Assembly (NCBI GenBank): GCA_029204225.1 | Contig: CM055095.1 | Span: forward strand, 55,515,612-55,579,611 | Direction: 5' to 3' | Length of the DNA: 64,000 nt | Origin: Diphasiastrum complanatum | Taxonomy: Eukaryota > Streptophyta > Lycopodiopsida > Lycopodiales > Lycopodiaceae | Made by a program: the position numbers and the translations under genes | Part shown: in pieces, positions 1 through 8,953 of the stretch | Position numbering within the stretch: the stretch's first letter is position 1 | How the letters are laid out: each line of letters starts with the position of its first letter | Notes under the pieces: generated by a model | What the model saw: the letters and a program-made list of their open reading frames with translations, nothing else | Told to the model about the DNA's origin: nothing | The model's database searches: none

Positions 1-1
1 G

Positions 2-2
<1 letters not shown>

Positions 3-93
<91 letters not shown>
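3..93. repeat. (AC)n microsatellite
   Basis: Uninterrupted AC dinucleotide run of about 91 bases at the window edge, so its full length may be greater. It directly precedes a decayed Copia element and has no coding content. Confidence 0.97.
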
Positions 94-95
<2 letters not shown>

Positions 96-278
96 GAAAG
101 TTACGCGCTCAAATTCTGGGAAAGAAACCCAATTTGGGTAGTTATAGTCACAGAGCTTCCTCACATCATCCTGAATGAGGTTGCCTAGAAACTTTATATT
201 TGTAGTCCGGTAGCACCAACCACCACATCAACCCGTTCAAACAATCAAATCGGCTCAGTCATTGAAGATTCAGATGCA

Positions 279-640
279 GTGACGACTCTATTATCGAGTC
301 TACCTGAAGCTTATGAAACCTGGGTCATGGCAATTTCGACCCAGCAGGATCTCACTCTATCAAGAGTCATTTCGATGCTACTTCATGAGGAGATAAGAAG
401 AAATGGGTCCTCTTCCAACTTAAGATCGGATCCTCAAGCTCGATTCTCAAAATCAGAAGTTCGGATCCAAGAGATCTACAAAGTTAGACTATTCTGACAA
501 GAGGAGCAACATGTAGCCTGTATCAAATGCAGCATCAACTTTAGAGACTTCATCATTTCAGCCAAGACATAAGCTATTCTGCAAGTACTGTAAGATGACT
601 GGTCACCTTATCAAGGACCGCAGAACATTGAAATACAACA
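279..640 (+). pseudogene. Copia gag fragment with zinc knuckle
   Basis: Residues such as LLSSLPEAYETWVMAI and DLTLSRVISMLLHEE are the conserved heart of the Copia gag (UBN2 family), which packages element RNA. After a frameshift, near 571-630, a nucleic-acid-binding zinc knuckle follows, reading CKYCKMTGHLIKDR: the CX2CX4H spacing is intact but the last cysteine is replaced by arginine. Non-functional relic. Confidence 0.8.
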
Positions 641-1127
641 ATGAAAAGAAGAAGCAGTTCCAACAACAAGCAAATGCTGCTACAATCACTCGATCCAGCC
701 ACAAGAGGAAGATGAAGCAGCCTTCATGACCAAAGTTGGAGAACAACGGGATATCGTATTTGGAATCTGGTGCAACATAGCACATGACTCACCACCAAGA
801 CTGGTTCCAAGGCTAAAACCCTTACACCCATTCTAGAGTTGTATAACTAGGAGACAACTCATCTCAAGGAACAATTTGAATCGAATTCCAGAAAGGTGAC
901 ACAAAATTTTTGTCCAATGTTCTTCAAATTCCAGCTCTTACTCAAAATCTACTTTCAATAAGCAAAATCACTGATTTTGGTCATAGGGTCGAATTCGATA
1001 CAGAGGGCTGTACTATTCTTACAAATCTAGGAAAGTTTTAGCTTTTGGTAGGGGATGTGGCCATCTTTACAAGATAAGCCATTGTTATTCTACAAATAGT
1101 CAAGCTCTTCATACTTCAACTTCTGAA

Positions 1128-1660
1128 TTGACTAATATGCTATGGCATTTCAGACTAGGCCATTTAGATTTCAATAGTATTCAACACATGTCGAATCTGA
1201 ATTTAGTGCAAGATCTTCCATCTATTAGCAAATCTACTTCTCCTTGTGAAAGCTGTATTATTACAAACATGCCAGAAGTCCATTCACTTATGATTCAGTC
1301 CATTCTTCTAGAGGTTTGCGAGATCTTATACGTAGTGATATTTGTGGCGCTACTACGCAGACTATTTCCACATGTGAGCCATTTATTTTCTAACCTTTAT
1401 TGATGATTTCTCTTGAAGAATTGTCACCTACTCTCTGAAGAACAAATTTGAAGCATTCAAGTTCTTCAAATAGTTCAAAGCATTTGTAGAAAATCAGACC
1501 CAGAAAAAAATCAAGGCTCTACGCACTAATGGAGGGGGATAATTTATCTCCACCGAATTCAAAGAGTTATGCAAGGCAAATGGAATACACCAACAGTTTA
1601 CAACTAGCTACTCACCTCAATCCAATGGCAATGGTAAAGGAAGACCAAACGAAATTTGAG
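1128..1660 (+). pseudogene. Copia pre-integrase and integrase fragment
   Basis: WHFRLGHLDFNSIQHMS with a following CESC is the GAG-pre-integrase zinc-binding motif. Further on, the integrase core can be followed through stops and frameshifts (RTNGGG, then TSYSPQSNGN), corresponding to the second catalytic Asp block and the QNG block before the catalytic Glu. The expected D of the RSDNG motif reads N, and stops interrupt it, so it is dead. Confidence 0.75.
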
Positions 1661-1889
1661 ACAATTGGAGACTCACAAACTTTCTCGAGGAGCTTGTACC
1701 TTTGGTAGAGAACAAAAGGTATGTCTTTGCTATCTCTAATTTATCTTGTGTCTTTGCTCATGACGTCATTTAAGTATTCTTGCCTTGAACACAATTTTTA
1801 GGTTACGGAGGATGGTTATGGCTGCTCAAAATAATGCACTGTCATTGGGAGATGGCCTTGACAGTTTGTTTTTGCTAAAAAAGAATTCC

Positions 1890-2458
1890 ATGCAGAATGC
1901 ATAGAAGTATCTATGGTCTGAAACAGTCAGCCCGACAATGGTACAAGAAGAAAGATCAAGCCCTGAAATCATTAGGATTCATGCCTCTGTTGGCTGATTC
2001 TAATGTGTATGTCAGAGTCACAGACGGGCAGATCATCATTGTGGCTGTATATGTGGACGACACTCTGATACTTTGCAAGAGTGAGCAGCTGATTGTTGAA
2101 GTGAAGACAGACATCTCGAAACATTTTGAGATTGTGGATCTGGGAGAAGCCAGGTGTTACCTAGGCTTGTAAATTGAAAGGGACTATGAGGGAGGTAAGT
2201 TATACCTTCACCAATCTAGATACACCCAAAAAATCCTAGAGGATTTTGGGATGTTGAACTGCAAAGGAGAGAATACTCCAATGCTCGTAGGGACAGTGCT
2301 GACAAACAATGACTGTCCAAAGACTGAGGAAGAGAGACAACAAATGCAGCTCACACCTTACAGGAAGCTGATAGGATCACTGATGTACTTTGCAGACAAC
2401 ACACGCCCTGACATTGTCTATGCAGTGTTCAGGATGAGCCAATTCAGCACGAATCCCC
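1890..2458 (+). pseudogene. Copia reverse transcriptase fragment
   Basis: The Copia RT palm and thumb are clear: SIYGLKQSARQWY, the catalytic YVDDTLIL block, DLGEARCYLGL, then, after an in-frame TAA at 2170-2172, the block QSRYTQKILEDFGM, then TPYRKLIGSLMYFADNTRPD. The YVDD box is intact but the N-terminal RT part is missing and the frame is interrupted. The homology ends abruptly around 2458, where minus-strand Helitron coding begins. Confidence 0.88.
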
Positions 2459-2589
2459 CTATGTTTTGTAGTCTTTGCATTTCTTGTTTCACTCTTTTGT
2501 CAACAATGAAGTTTTCTGCTTGCAATGGTTGTAGGAGGTACAAATTATCAATCCTTGATTCTTGATAGTGTTGTATAAGTTAGACCATG

Positions 2590-3160
2590 TGCTTTGGTCC
2601 CTTTTGGATTGAATGCCAATTTGTCCATTGTCAGTCCTTCTGCTTGATGTATTGTTCATGCAGCGGCCAATTGGATTAGAAATTGTTTTCTATTGATGAT
2701 GTTCAGATGATTGTTTCTAATTTGTATTTTTTTGACAAGACGTCGTATAGGTGTCCATGTTTTGTTGATTTGTTGGTTGTAAAAATGACTGCTTTCATAT
2801 CTTGTTTTGGCTCCTATATTTGTGTCAGAGAATTGTAACCAGATAATATCTTCGGCCATTATTGTTGTTTTTGTTTTGAAGTGTCCTTCGACTCTGTTGA
2901 CCAATCCATCTTTGATATTTAGATTTGAAGCGCATAACTCAATCAACATGCCAGGTTTGACTCTGATAATTGTGAATAATCCAGCTGTATTTTTGGAATC
3001 GCCAGAAATTTTTAGGTTCTTTTGACATGAATTATGGAATGAGTCAATTGCTTGTACTCTGTTTCAGTGGATTGTTGGAAGACATCATCGTTGTGCTTTG
3101 CATTGTCAGAGTTTGTATAAAATAGGTGTGAAAATGTGTGATCGAATGGAGGCTTGCGAT
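2590..3160 (-). pseudogene. Helitron Pif1-like helicase C-terminal fragment
   Basis: Minus-strand reading gives HLFYTNSDNAKHNDDVF, NLNIKDGLVNRVEG and IIWLQFSDTNIGAKTR, then QFLIQLAAA, a stop, and TIHQAEGLTMDKL. These match the C-terminal half of Helitron helicases (DGLVNG block and the motif V/VI 'TIHKSQGLT' type). At least four frameshifts or stops were crossed, so it is a pseudogene. Confidence 0.75.
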
Positions 3161-3352
3161 GACATAGTTTGTTTAAGAAATGTATGTCAGAACTCCGTGT
3201 TCTGATTGTTGTATCTTATTAATTTGAATGGTAATCTTTGGTATTTAATACTGTGTATGTGAAGTTTTGCTCAGTGTTGTTTGTTTTTTGAGTTTGTGAT
3301 GATGTTTTTTTTGGGAAGTCAAGTGCCAAGTCATAATGTTCCATGTTTGTAT

Positions 3353-3730
3353 CTATCGATGATGTAGTTGGTTGTTGTTTTGAATTACGAGTTGTTGTTT
3401 TTCGAGATCGTTCCAATCGATGTCGATGTTTTGTTTATTTTGGTAGTCGTAGTTGAATTTTGATTTGTTTTGTAATATGATTCGTATGTTTTGGTAATAT
3501 GTATCGTGCCATGATTGATTGTTGCTTTTTAGATTTTGTTCACATTCTACGAATGGTAGATACAAAAAAAGATGCTCTCTATAATAATTTTCTGGATCCT
3601 CGTGGATGTTGTAATTGACAAATCGAATGATTTGAAATTTTTTTCTTTTTTTTACTTGCTTTCCATTGTCGATATAATGTGCAACATATTCAGCAAGACA
3701 AAATTGGTGGTAGCAAATTTTTCTTGACAT
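3353..3730 (-). pseudogene. Helitron polyprotein fragment between Rep and helicase
   Basis: Longest open stretch of the Helitron relic (125 codons). It holds the segment that links the Rep domain to the Pif1-like helicase in RepHel proteins: CLAEYVAHYI and RFVNYNIHEDPENYYREH, then a hydrophobic LFLYLPFVE. Overlapping in another frame, 3416-3219 carries HYDLALDFP and a degenerate block that normally sits just before the helicase Walker A motif. Open length alone does not imply function; neighbouring frames contain stops. Confidence 0.75.
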
Positions 3731-4063
3731 GTAGTGATCAATTTTTTATTTGCATTTGATGTCGATAGATGAAGGTTCCAACATTTGAAGTTGGTGCTTT
3801 TTTTTTAAGACAAATGCTCATTCGTCTTCTAAATTTGTGTTGATGAATGAAAATGATCGTGCTGTATTGTTGATTGGAAGTGATAAAACTGTAAATGCAG
3901 CTAATTGTGCACTCATTTGTTGTACGTTAAGGAATGCATTTCCTGTGGTTCTAAGATGATTTAGTGTATCAATAGATATTTCTTCCTCACTGAAATGGTA
4001 AGTGCATTTATTATTGTGTTTTTTGCTTCGTTTAATAGTTGAGGATATTCATTTGTTTTTATG

Positions 4064-4171
4064 TACTTTCTCAAGTAATAAATGATGCTGTTGTTTGATT
4101 ACTTTCTCAAGTAATAAATGATGCTGTTGTTTGATTACTTTCTCAAGTAATAAATGATGCTATTGTTTGAT
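4064..4171. repeat. 36-bp tandem repeat, three copies
   Basis: Three head-to-tail 36-bp units beginning TACTTTCTCAAGTAATAAAT; copies one and two are identical and copy three differs at one base. The period is a multiple of three and lies inside the Helitron minus-strand reading, so it adds 12-codon repeats without shifting frame. Confidence 0.95.
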
Positions 4172-4994
4172 ATTTTGGAGTCTTGAAGTTGTTTAAATTT
4201 GTTAACAATCGACATTTGTGGCAAGTGTGTAGATTTTGTTTCATTGTTTCTGTCCATTTGTATCGCTTTCATTTTTTGTTGTTTGCCGAGATACACGGTT
4301 CTTTGGTTGTTCTTGGTTCTTTCCAAGGATATACCTCTACTTTGTTGTCAGTATTTGTTTGTATAATGATGATTTGCATTGTTCGAATTGGATTGATGCA
4401 TGTCACAATTTCTCGAATTGTTGTTCTTGAATCAGTTTCACAATGATATACTACTAACTATAATTCATGCATTTCCAAAACCAAAACAAACAAAAACTGT
4501 CACATTGTATTGGCGATTGATTGTCGTTGTTGGTAAGAAGTTTCATGTATGTTTCAAATGATGTGATTTGCTCATATTGGATTTTTTAAATTGGATCATT
4601 TTTGTATTGTTCTTTCCAAATTGTAGCAGCACAATCATTTTCTCTTAAACTTAGCAAAAAGCATTGCACAACTTTTGTTCAAATATTGTTCGACAAAATA
4701 TGATGATTCAATAGAAATGAAAAGACGTTGAAAATGTCATGGTTGACTTCATAAATAAATAGAAATTTAGGATCTATATAGCCTTTTGGTCCATAGTCAT
4801 TTGTGCAAATATTGCTGGTCATTGTGGTTGTAAAAGATAGAATACTATGCTTCTGAAGCAAAGAAAAAAACAACAAAAACTTGACAATTGAATCGACTAT
4901 ATAGATAATCTTGTTTAATTCGATATTTGCTTTCATCTATCGTCTATTTTACTTTGCTATTAACTTCCATCTATCAAAACCAATGATTATACCA

Positions 4995-5730
4995 CTAGCA
5001 TTTGTGCAAAATTTGCCTTTGACGTTCACTTGTATAAGTTTTGAACGTACTCCTTTTTTGTCGCCTTCTAAGATGAATGTTGACTTTGAGTCTGTTTCTG
5101 ATTCGATGTAGACTGCTTGGAGTTTTTCTGCTTCTGTCGTTTCGAGCCACCTTGTTGACATATAGAGCATGAGTAGAAGAGGTAGACGAAGTGTCTTGAC
5201 TTCTTCGATTATCTTCTTGTAGCAACATAGTGATAACTCTAGTAAGAGTTAAATCTGAGTGTGTCGTGGTGATCATCACCCAGTTCTCATATGTAGAGGG
5301 CAGGCTTGAAAGCAATGTCATGATTGCGTCTTAATCATCTATGACTGATCCGACAATGGCCATCTGTTGCAAGAGATTCTTAAACTGGTTAATATGATTT
5401 TGCAGAGAATCATTATTCAACATCTTGAGTCTGAATAATCTCATTTTCATATAGTGAGCTCAAGATGTCCCAAACTTCTTTCGAAGTTTTAGCTTCAGCT
5501 ATGTGGCCAATTTGAGTATTTGATATATTGAGGATAATAAGCGCGAAAGCTTTACCATTTTTAGATTTCCACTTTGAGTCTTCTGTGTTGTCTTCATACT
5601 TCACTTCGATACCTATAACATCCCACAACTCGTTGGCGATTAGCAAGGTCTTCATCTTAAATTTCCATAAATGATAATTGGATCCTTTTAGCTTGTCTGC
5701 AATAAGATCGGCTTTACTTTGAGAATCCAT
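4995..5730 (-). pseudogene. Copia gag (UBN2), minus strand
   Basis: Two overlapping frames encode a Copia gag. The first begins MDSQSKADLIADKLKGSNYH (start codon at 5728-5730) and continues with LWKFKMKTLLIANELWDV and SKEVWDILSSLYE; the second resumes with MTLLSSLPSTYENWVMI and DLTLTRVITMLLQED. A frameshift near 5330-5413 separates them. The start sits about 190 bases inside the primer-binding site at 5907-5918, the normal gag position in Copia elements. Downstream pol is absent, truncated near 4950. Confidence 0.85.
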
Positions 5731-5906
5731 CTGGAACTTTAGATTGTCGTAGTTAAGAGAGATATCGTGTTGAGCTACAATTGGAAATCAATTCTCTGAT
5801 ACCGAAACAAATTGATTCGAACTAAAGAATAATTTGATATCGCGAAAGATATCAAGTATAAGAGCTTGCGCTCTGATATAGTATTAGGCCTTGAAGAAGA
5901 ATCAAC

Positions 5907-5918
5907 GCTCTAATACCA
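5907..5918 (-). other. Retrotransposon primer-binding site (tRNA-iMet type)
   Basis: On the minus strand this reads TGGTATTAGAGC, one base off the usual Copia primer-binding site TGGTATCAGAGC that pairs with the 3' end of initiator tRNA-Met. It abuts a TG dinucleotide starting the LTR at 5919. A second similar string lies at about 5793-5802 in the leader. Confidence 0.7.
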
Positions 5919-6775
5919 TGTTGGAAAGAGGTGTGTAAAAGATAGGTCGAAAAAGATTTGAATAAAAATCATTCGAACGACAAGAAAGAAAACTTATCGT
6001 GCGCAGCAGAATAAACTATTTTTCTCTTTTTTCATGCATGATTACGCCTATCAATTTCAAACAAAACAATAGTGATAAAAATAATGTTCGATATTATAGC
6101 AACTAGCTTTGAAATCATTAGTACTACAATGATTACGTAGCCAAACATTTAAAACATTGAATTATCAGACAAATAATCTGTCGCAAAGAATTACAGAAAC
6201 GAACATATATCCTAAGACAAACCTGAACGCAATAAAGGATAGTATTGATTTAGTATGAAACAAAACAAAAGTAAATGAGTACAACAACTTTGTGGATCGA
6301 AGTCGCGTACTCTAAGTTATTTCTGAACGACTAAATAAAAGTCTGAATTAAGCACAATTACTGATAAGCAGTAAGCACAATAGCAATCTCTAATCAACTT
6401 TAAATAATTGAGCTAGAATGCTCAAGAGTGTTCAAGCTCACAGGCTTGAGAGAGAGCTAACTATTCAATACTTGATCTCTAAATTGATGTTGCAATATGA
6501 ACATCTATTTATACTAAGCAATTAGGTCGTCAAATGCGGCTGCCAGTTGGTTGGAGTCTGCTGGCATTCATCCAGTTCTTTTCAGAAGTTGCTTGCTGAT
6601 AAGCGGTGACATTTGATCGTAAACAGTCTGTTTGCATTAATGAATGTGACTGTCACTCTGTAGAAATGAATGCAAACTGCCACAGACAAAAAATACGACT
6701 TTTGTGAGAAATGCAACAGTATCGCAAAATCTCATTTCCTGAATATTGGGGTAGCCCCACACTTTGCCCAAGTAA
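5919..6775 (-). mobile_element. Copia LTR, copy A (right end approximate)
   Basis: Starts TGTTGGAAAGAGG immediately beside the primer-binding site, so it is the 5' LTR of the minus-strand Copia element. It shares blocks with copy B at 7115 (ATGAYTACGCCTATCAATWTYRAAC, ACTGAACGCAATAAA-like, and TATTTATACTAAGCAATTA). The last block read on the minus strand contains TATAAATA, a likely TATA box (about 6507-6525). No genes. The far boundary is uncertain; the GC-poor repeats at 6800-6960 may be outside it. Confidence 0.6.
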
Positions 6776-6804
6776 TTTCCTTAACATTTGAGGCACTTTG
6801 AAAA

Positions 6805-6960
6805 ATGCAAAAAATGCGACACTGCATTTTTACTCGCAATTCTTGACAGGCGAAAAATGCGAAAAACACGACACTGCATTTTTACTCGTAATTCATGACA
6901 GTGTCGCTTTAAGAGAAAATTGATTATAGCAAAAGGCGACAGTGTCGGGTTTTGTTTGAT
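6805..6960. repeat. Duplicated segment with inverted GACACTG/CAGTGTC
   Basis: A roughly 45-base segment with core CGACACTGCATTTTTACTCG occurs twice (about 6805-6848 and 6856-6900), followed by reverse-oriented CAGTGTCG strings at about 6898-6906 and 6941-6948. The arrangement could form a stem. No coding potential is seen. Confidence 0.7.
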
Positions 6961-7060
6961 ACCCCAAACTGAAGAATATCATACTATGAAAAGTATCTAA
7001 TGATATCAATTTGATATCATGGAAGATATCAAGTATTAGAGATTTGTTATAACAGTATAC

Positions 7061-7123
7061 GCTCTAATATCATGTTGGCATGCGCTGATACCATGTTGGC
7101 ATGCTCTGATACCATGTTGAAAA
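7061..7123 (-). repeat. Triplicated 21-bp primer-binding-site unit
   Basis: Three 21-bp head-to-tail units, starting at 7061, 7082 and 7103, each contain the complement of the initiator-tRNA primer-binding site followed by CATGTTGRMAW, the first bases of the LTR. Only the third unit runs on into LTR copy B. The normal structure has one such unit. Confidence 0.85.
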
Positions 7124-7750
7124 GAGGGAGGTGAAGTGAGTCGATTCGACAAGTCGAAGACTATGAGCGACTTATCGAGCATGACAGGACTTAGCCTACT
7201 TTCCTAGTACATGACTACGCCTATCAATATTGAACAAAGCATAATGACAGAAGTCACGTTCAATCTTTTATATCAGACAAAACAATAAGAGATTTATTAG
7301 TTACAAACAATCATAGAGAATCATACATTTTGACATGATACTGAACGCAATAAAAATAATAGATTGATTCAGTAAGTAACATGTACAAATCAGATGATGA
7401 GAGCACAAGACAATTGCGGATAGAAACCGCGTACTCTAAGCTATCTATGAGTAACTGAAAACTTTGTCTGATGCACTTTCCTTGATAAGCAATAAGCGTG
7501 AGTAACAATACTCTAAAATGAACTTTCTAAAGAGAAAGAGAGTTATTGAAGTCTTTGATGATCAGCTATTTATACTAAGCAATTAACGCGTATCTAGTAG
7601 GACAACTATCAGATTCACAATAGCTAGTTGGCCATAATGAGCTGACATCCATCCAGTTAGGACTTCCTAGAAATTTACTTGCAAAACAGTTAGGGCAAGT
7701 CTTTAGCTTCATAACAAGTGGGACAATAAATGTCTTTCATTGACATTCGA
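7115..7750 (-). mobile_element. Copia LTR, copy B (right end approximate)
   Basis: Begins TGTTGAAAAGAGGG after the primer-binding-site repeats and is a diverged copy of LTR A, including the minus-strand TATAAATA block near 7569-7587. Its leader (6975-7060) matches the leader of copy A (about 5806-5900) but is cut off to the left. It is therefore an LTR plus leader remnant of a second element of the same family. Confidence 0.6.
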
Positions 7751-7872
7751 ATAATTCCAATATGTCGGAGTCACCTATTGAGTGATTCTCGAGTATTTTT
7801 GTAGACTATGTAGAAACACGAATAAAATTGCAGAATTGGATAATAAAGTGGATGAAGATTAACGATCGATTA

Positions 7873-7948
7873 TTCGAATGAATCACTCCGATAGTAGATT
7901 AATCCAACACTTCGAATGAATCACTCCGATAGTAGATTAATCCAACAC
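7873..7948. repeat. 38-bp tandem duplication
   Basis: Two identical adjacent 38-bp units beginning TTCGAATGAATCACTCCGAT. The surrounding 7750-7950 shows no gene. Confidence 0.95.
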
Positions 7949-8060
7949 TCAAAAGACAAGTTCAAGGGCAAAGGCAAAAGCAAATGGTCAAAAGAGCAAG
8001 ACCAAGGTGAGCCTTCTACTTTTGTTGGCAAGAAGAAAGATAGATCCAGCTAAAATGTTT
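7949..8060 (+). pseudogene. Copia gag scrap (Lys/Gly-rich tail before zinc knuckle)
   Basis: Translation gives a KFKGKGKSKWSKEQ-like stretch and then a degenerate cysteine pair. This closely resembles the segment just before the zinc knuckle in the Copia gag at 21.48-21.66 kb (KGKGKGKGKWSKGG). Short, broken, with no independent start. Confidence 0.5.
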
Positions 8061-8399
8061 ATATTGTGAAATGTTGCCCGATTATGAGAACATGGAATAT
8101 TCTAAAAGTTGACAACATGCTCTTGAAGTAAACCCAAATGTTATATAAATAAAATAGAGAGTCGAAAGTAGTAGAAATGACCAACCAATTGGCATCATCT
8201 ATGCGTACGTCCCCCCAACATTGGGCCTTTAGGCTAGTATGTGCCATGGAGCACAAAATAATAGAATAAGCCTTTAAATTAGACTTTACAAAGTTAGAAA
8301 GTTCAACTTTGGTCAAAGGAGTTTGTCAAACTTGTACTATTCAAGTCTAAGATTAGAAAGCACATTTCAACCAAAAAGAAACACAAATGTATCTTAATG

Positions 8400-8953
<554 letters not shown>

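Larger units (their letters stand above)
250..2458 (+). mobile_element. Decayed Ty1/Copia retrotransposon
   Basis: Broken Copia polyprotein in canonical order: gag (UBN2-like), zinc knuckle, GAG-pre-integrase, integrase, reverse transcriptase. Many stops and frameshifts interrupt it, the second half of integrase is joined abruptly to the RT near 1700-1890, and no LTR or primer-binding site is visible, so it is a truncated fossil. The gag resembles the minus-strand Copia gag at 5.0-5.7 kb, so both probably belong to one family. The right end stops at the junction with the Helitron relic near 2458. Confidence 0.85.
2463..4936 (-). mobile_element. Helitron RepHel relic
   Basis: On the minus strand a frameshifted polyprotein shows conserved blocks of the Helitron replication-initiator/Pif1-type helicase, in correct N-to-C order. 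Around 3970-3740 there is EEEISIDTLNHLR, MSAQLAAFTVLSLP, FSFINT and LEPSSIDI; at 3730-3560, CLAEYVAHYI, RFVNYNIHEDPENYYREH and LFLYLP; at 3140-3060, HLFYTNSDNAKHNDDVFQQ; at 2945-2880, NLNIKDGLVN; at 2680-2590, TIHQAEGLTMDKLAFN followed by TKAHGLTYTTLSRIK; and at 2545-2463, LQAENFIVDKRVKQEM. The Walker A/B part of the helicase is missing between about 3220 and 3190, implying an internal deletion. The section 4330-4936 is probably the N-terminal side but no HUH motif could be read there. The 3' end is truncated at the Copia junction, with no clear CTRR hairpin end. Confidence 0.75.

Noticed and set aside
4679-4936. Assigning a HUH Rep nuclease domain to this open frame
   Set aside because: No HUH or catalytic Tyr motif could be read; only its position suggests it is part of the Helitron.
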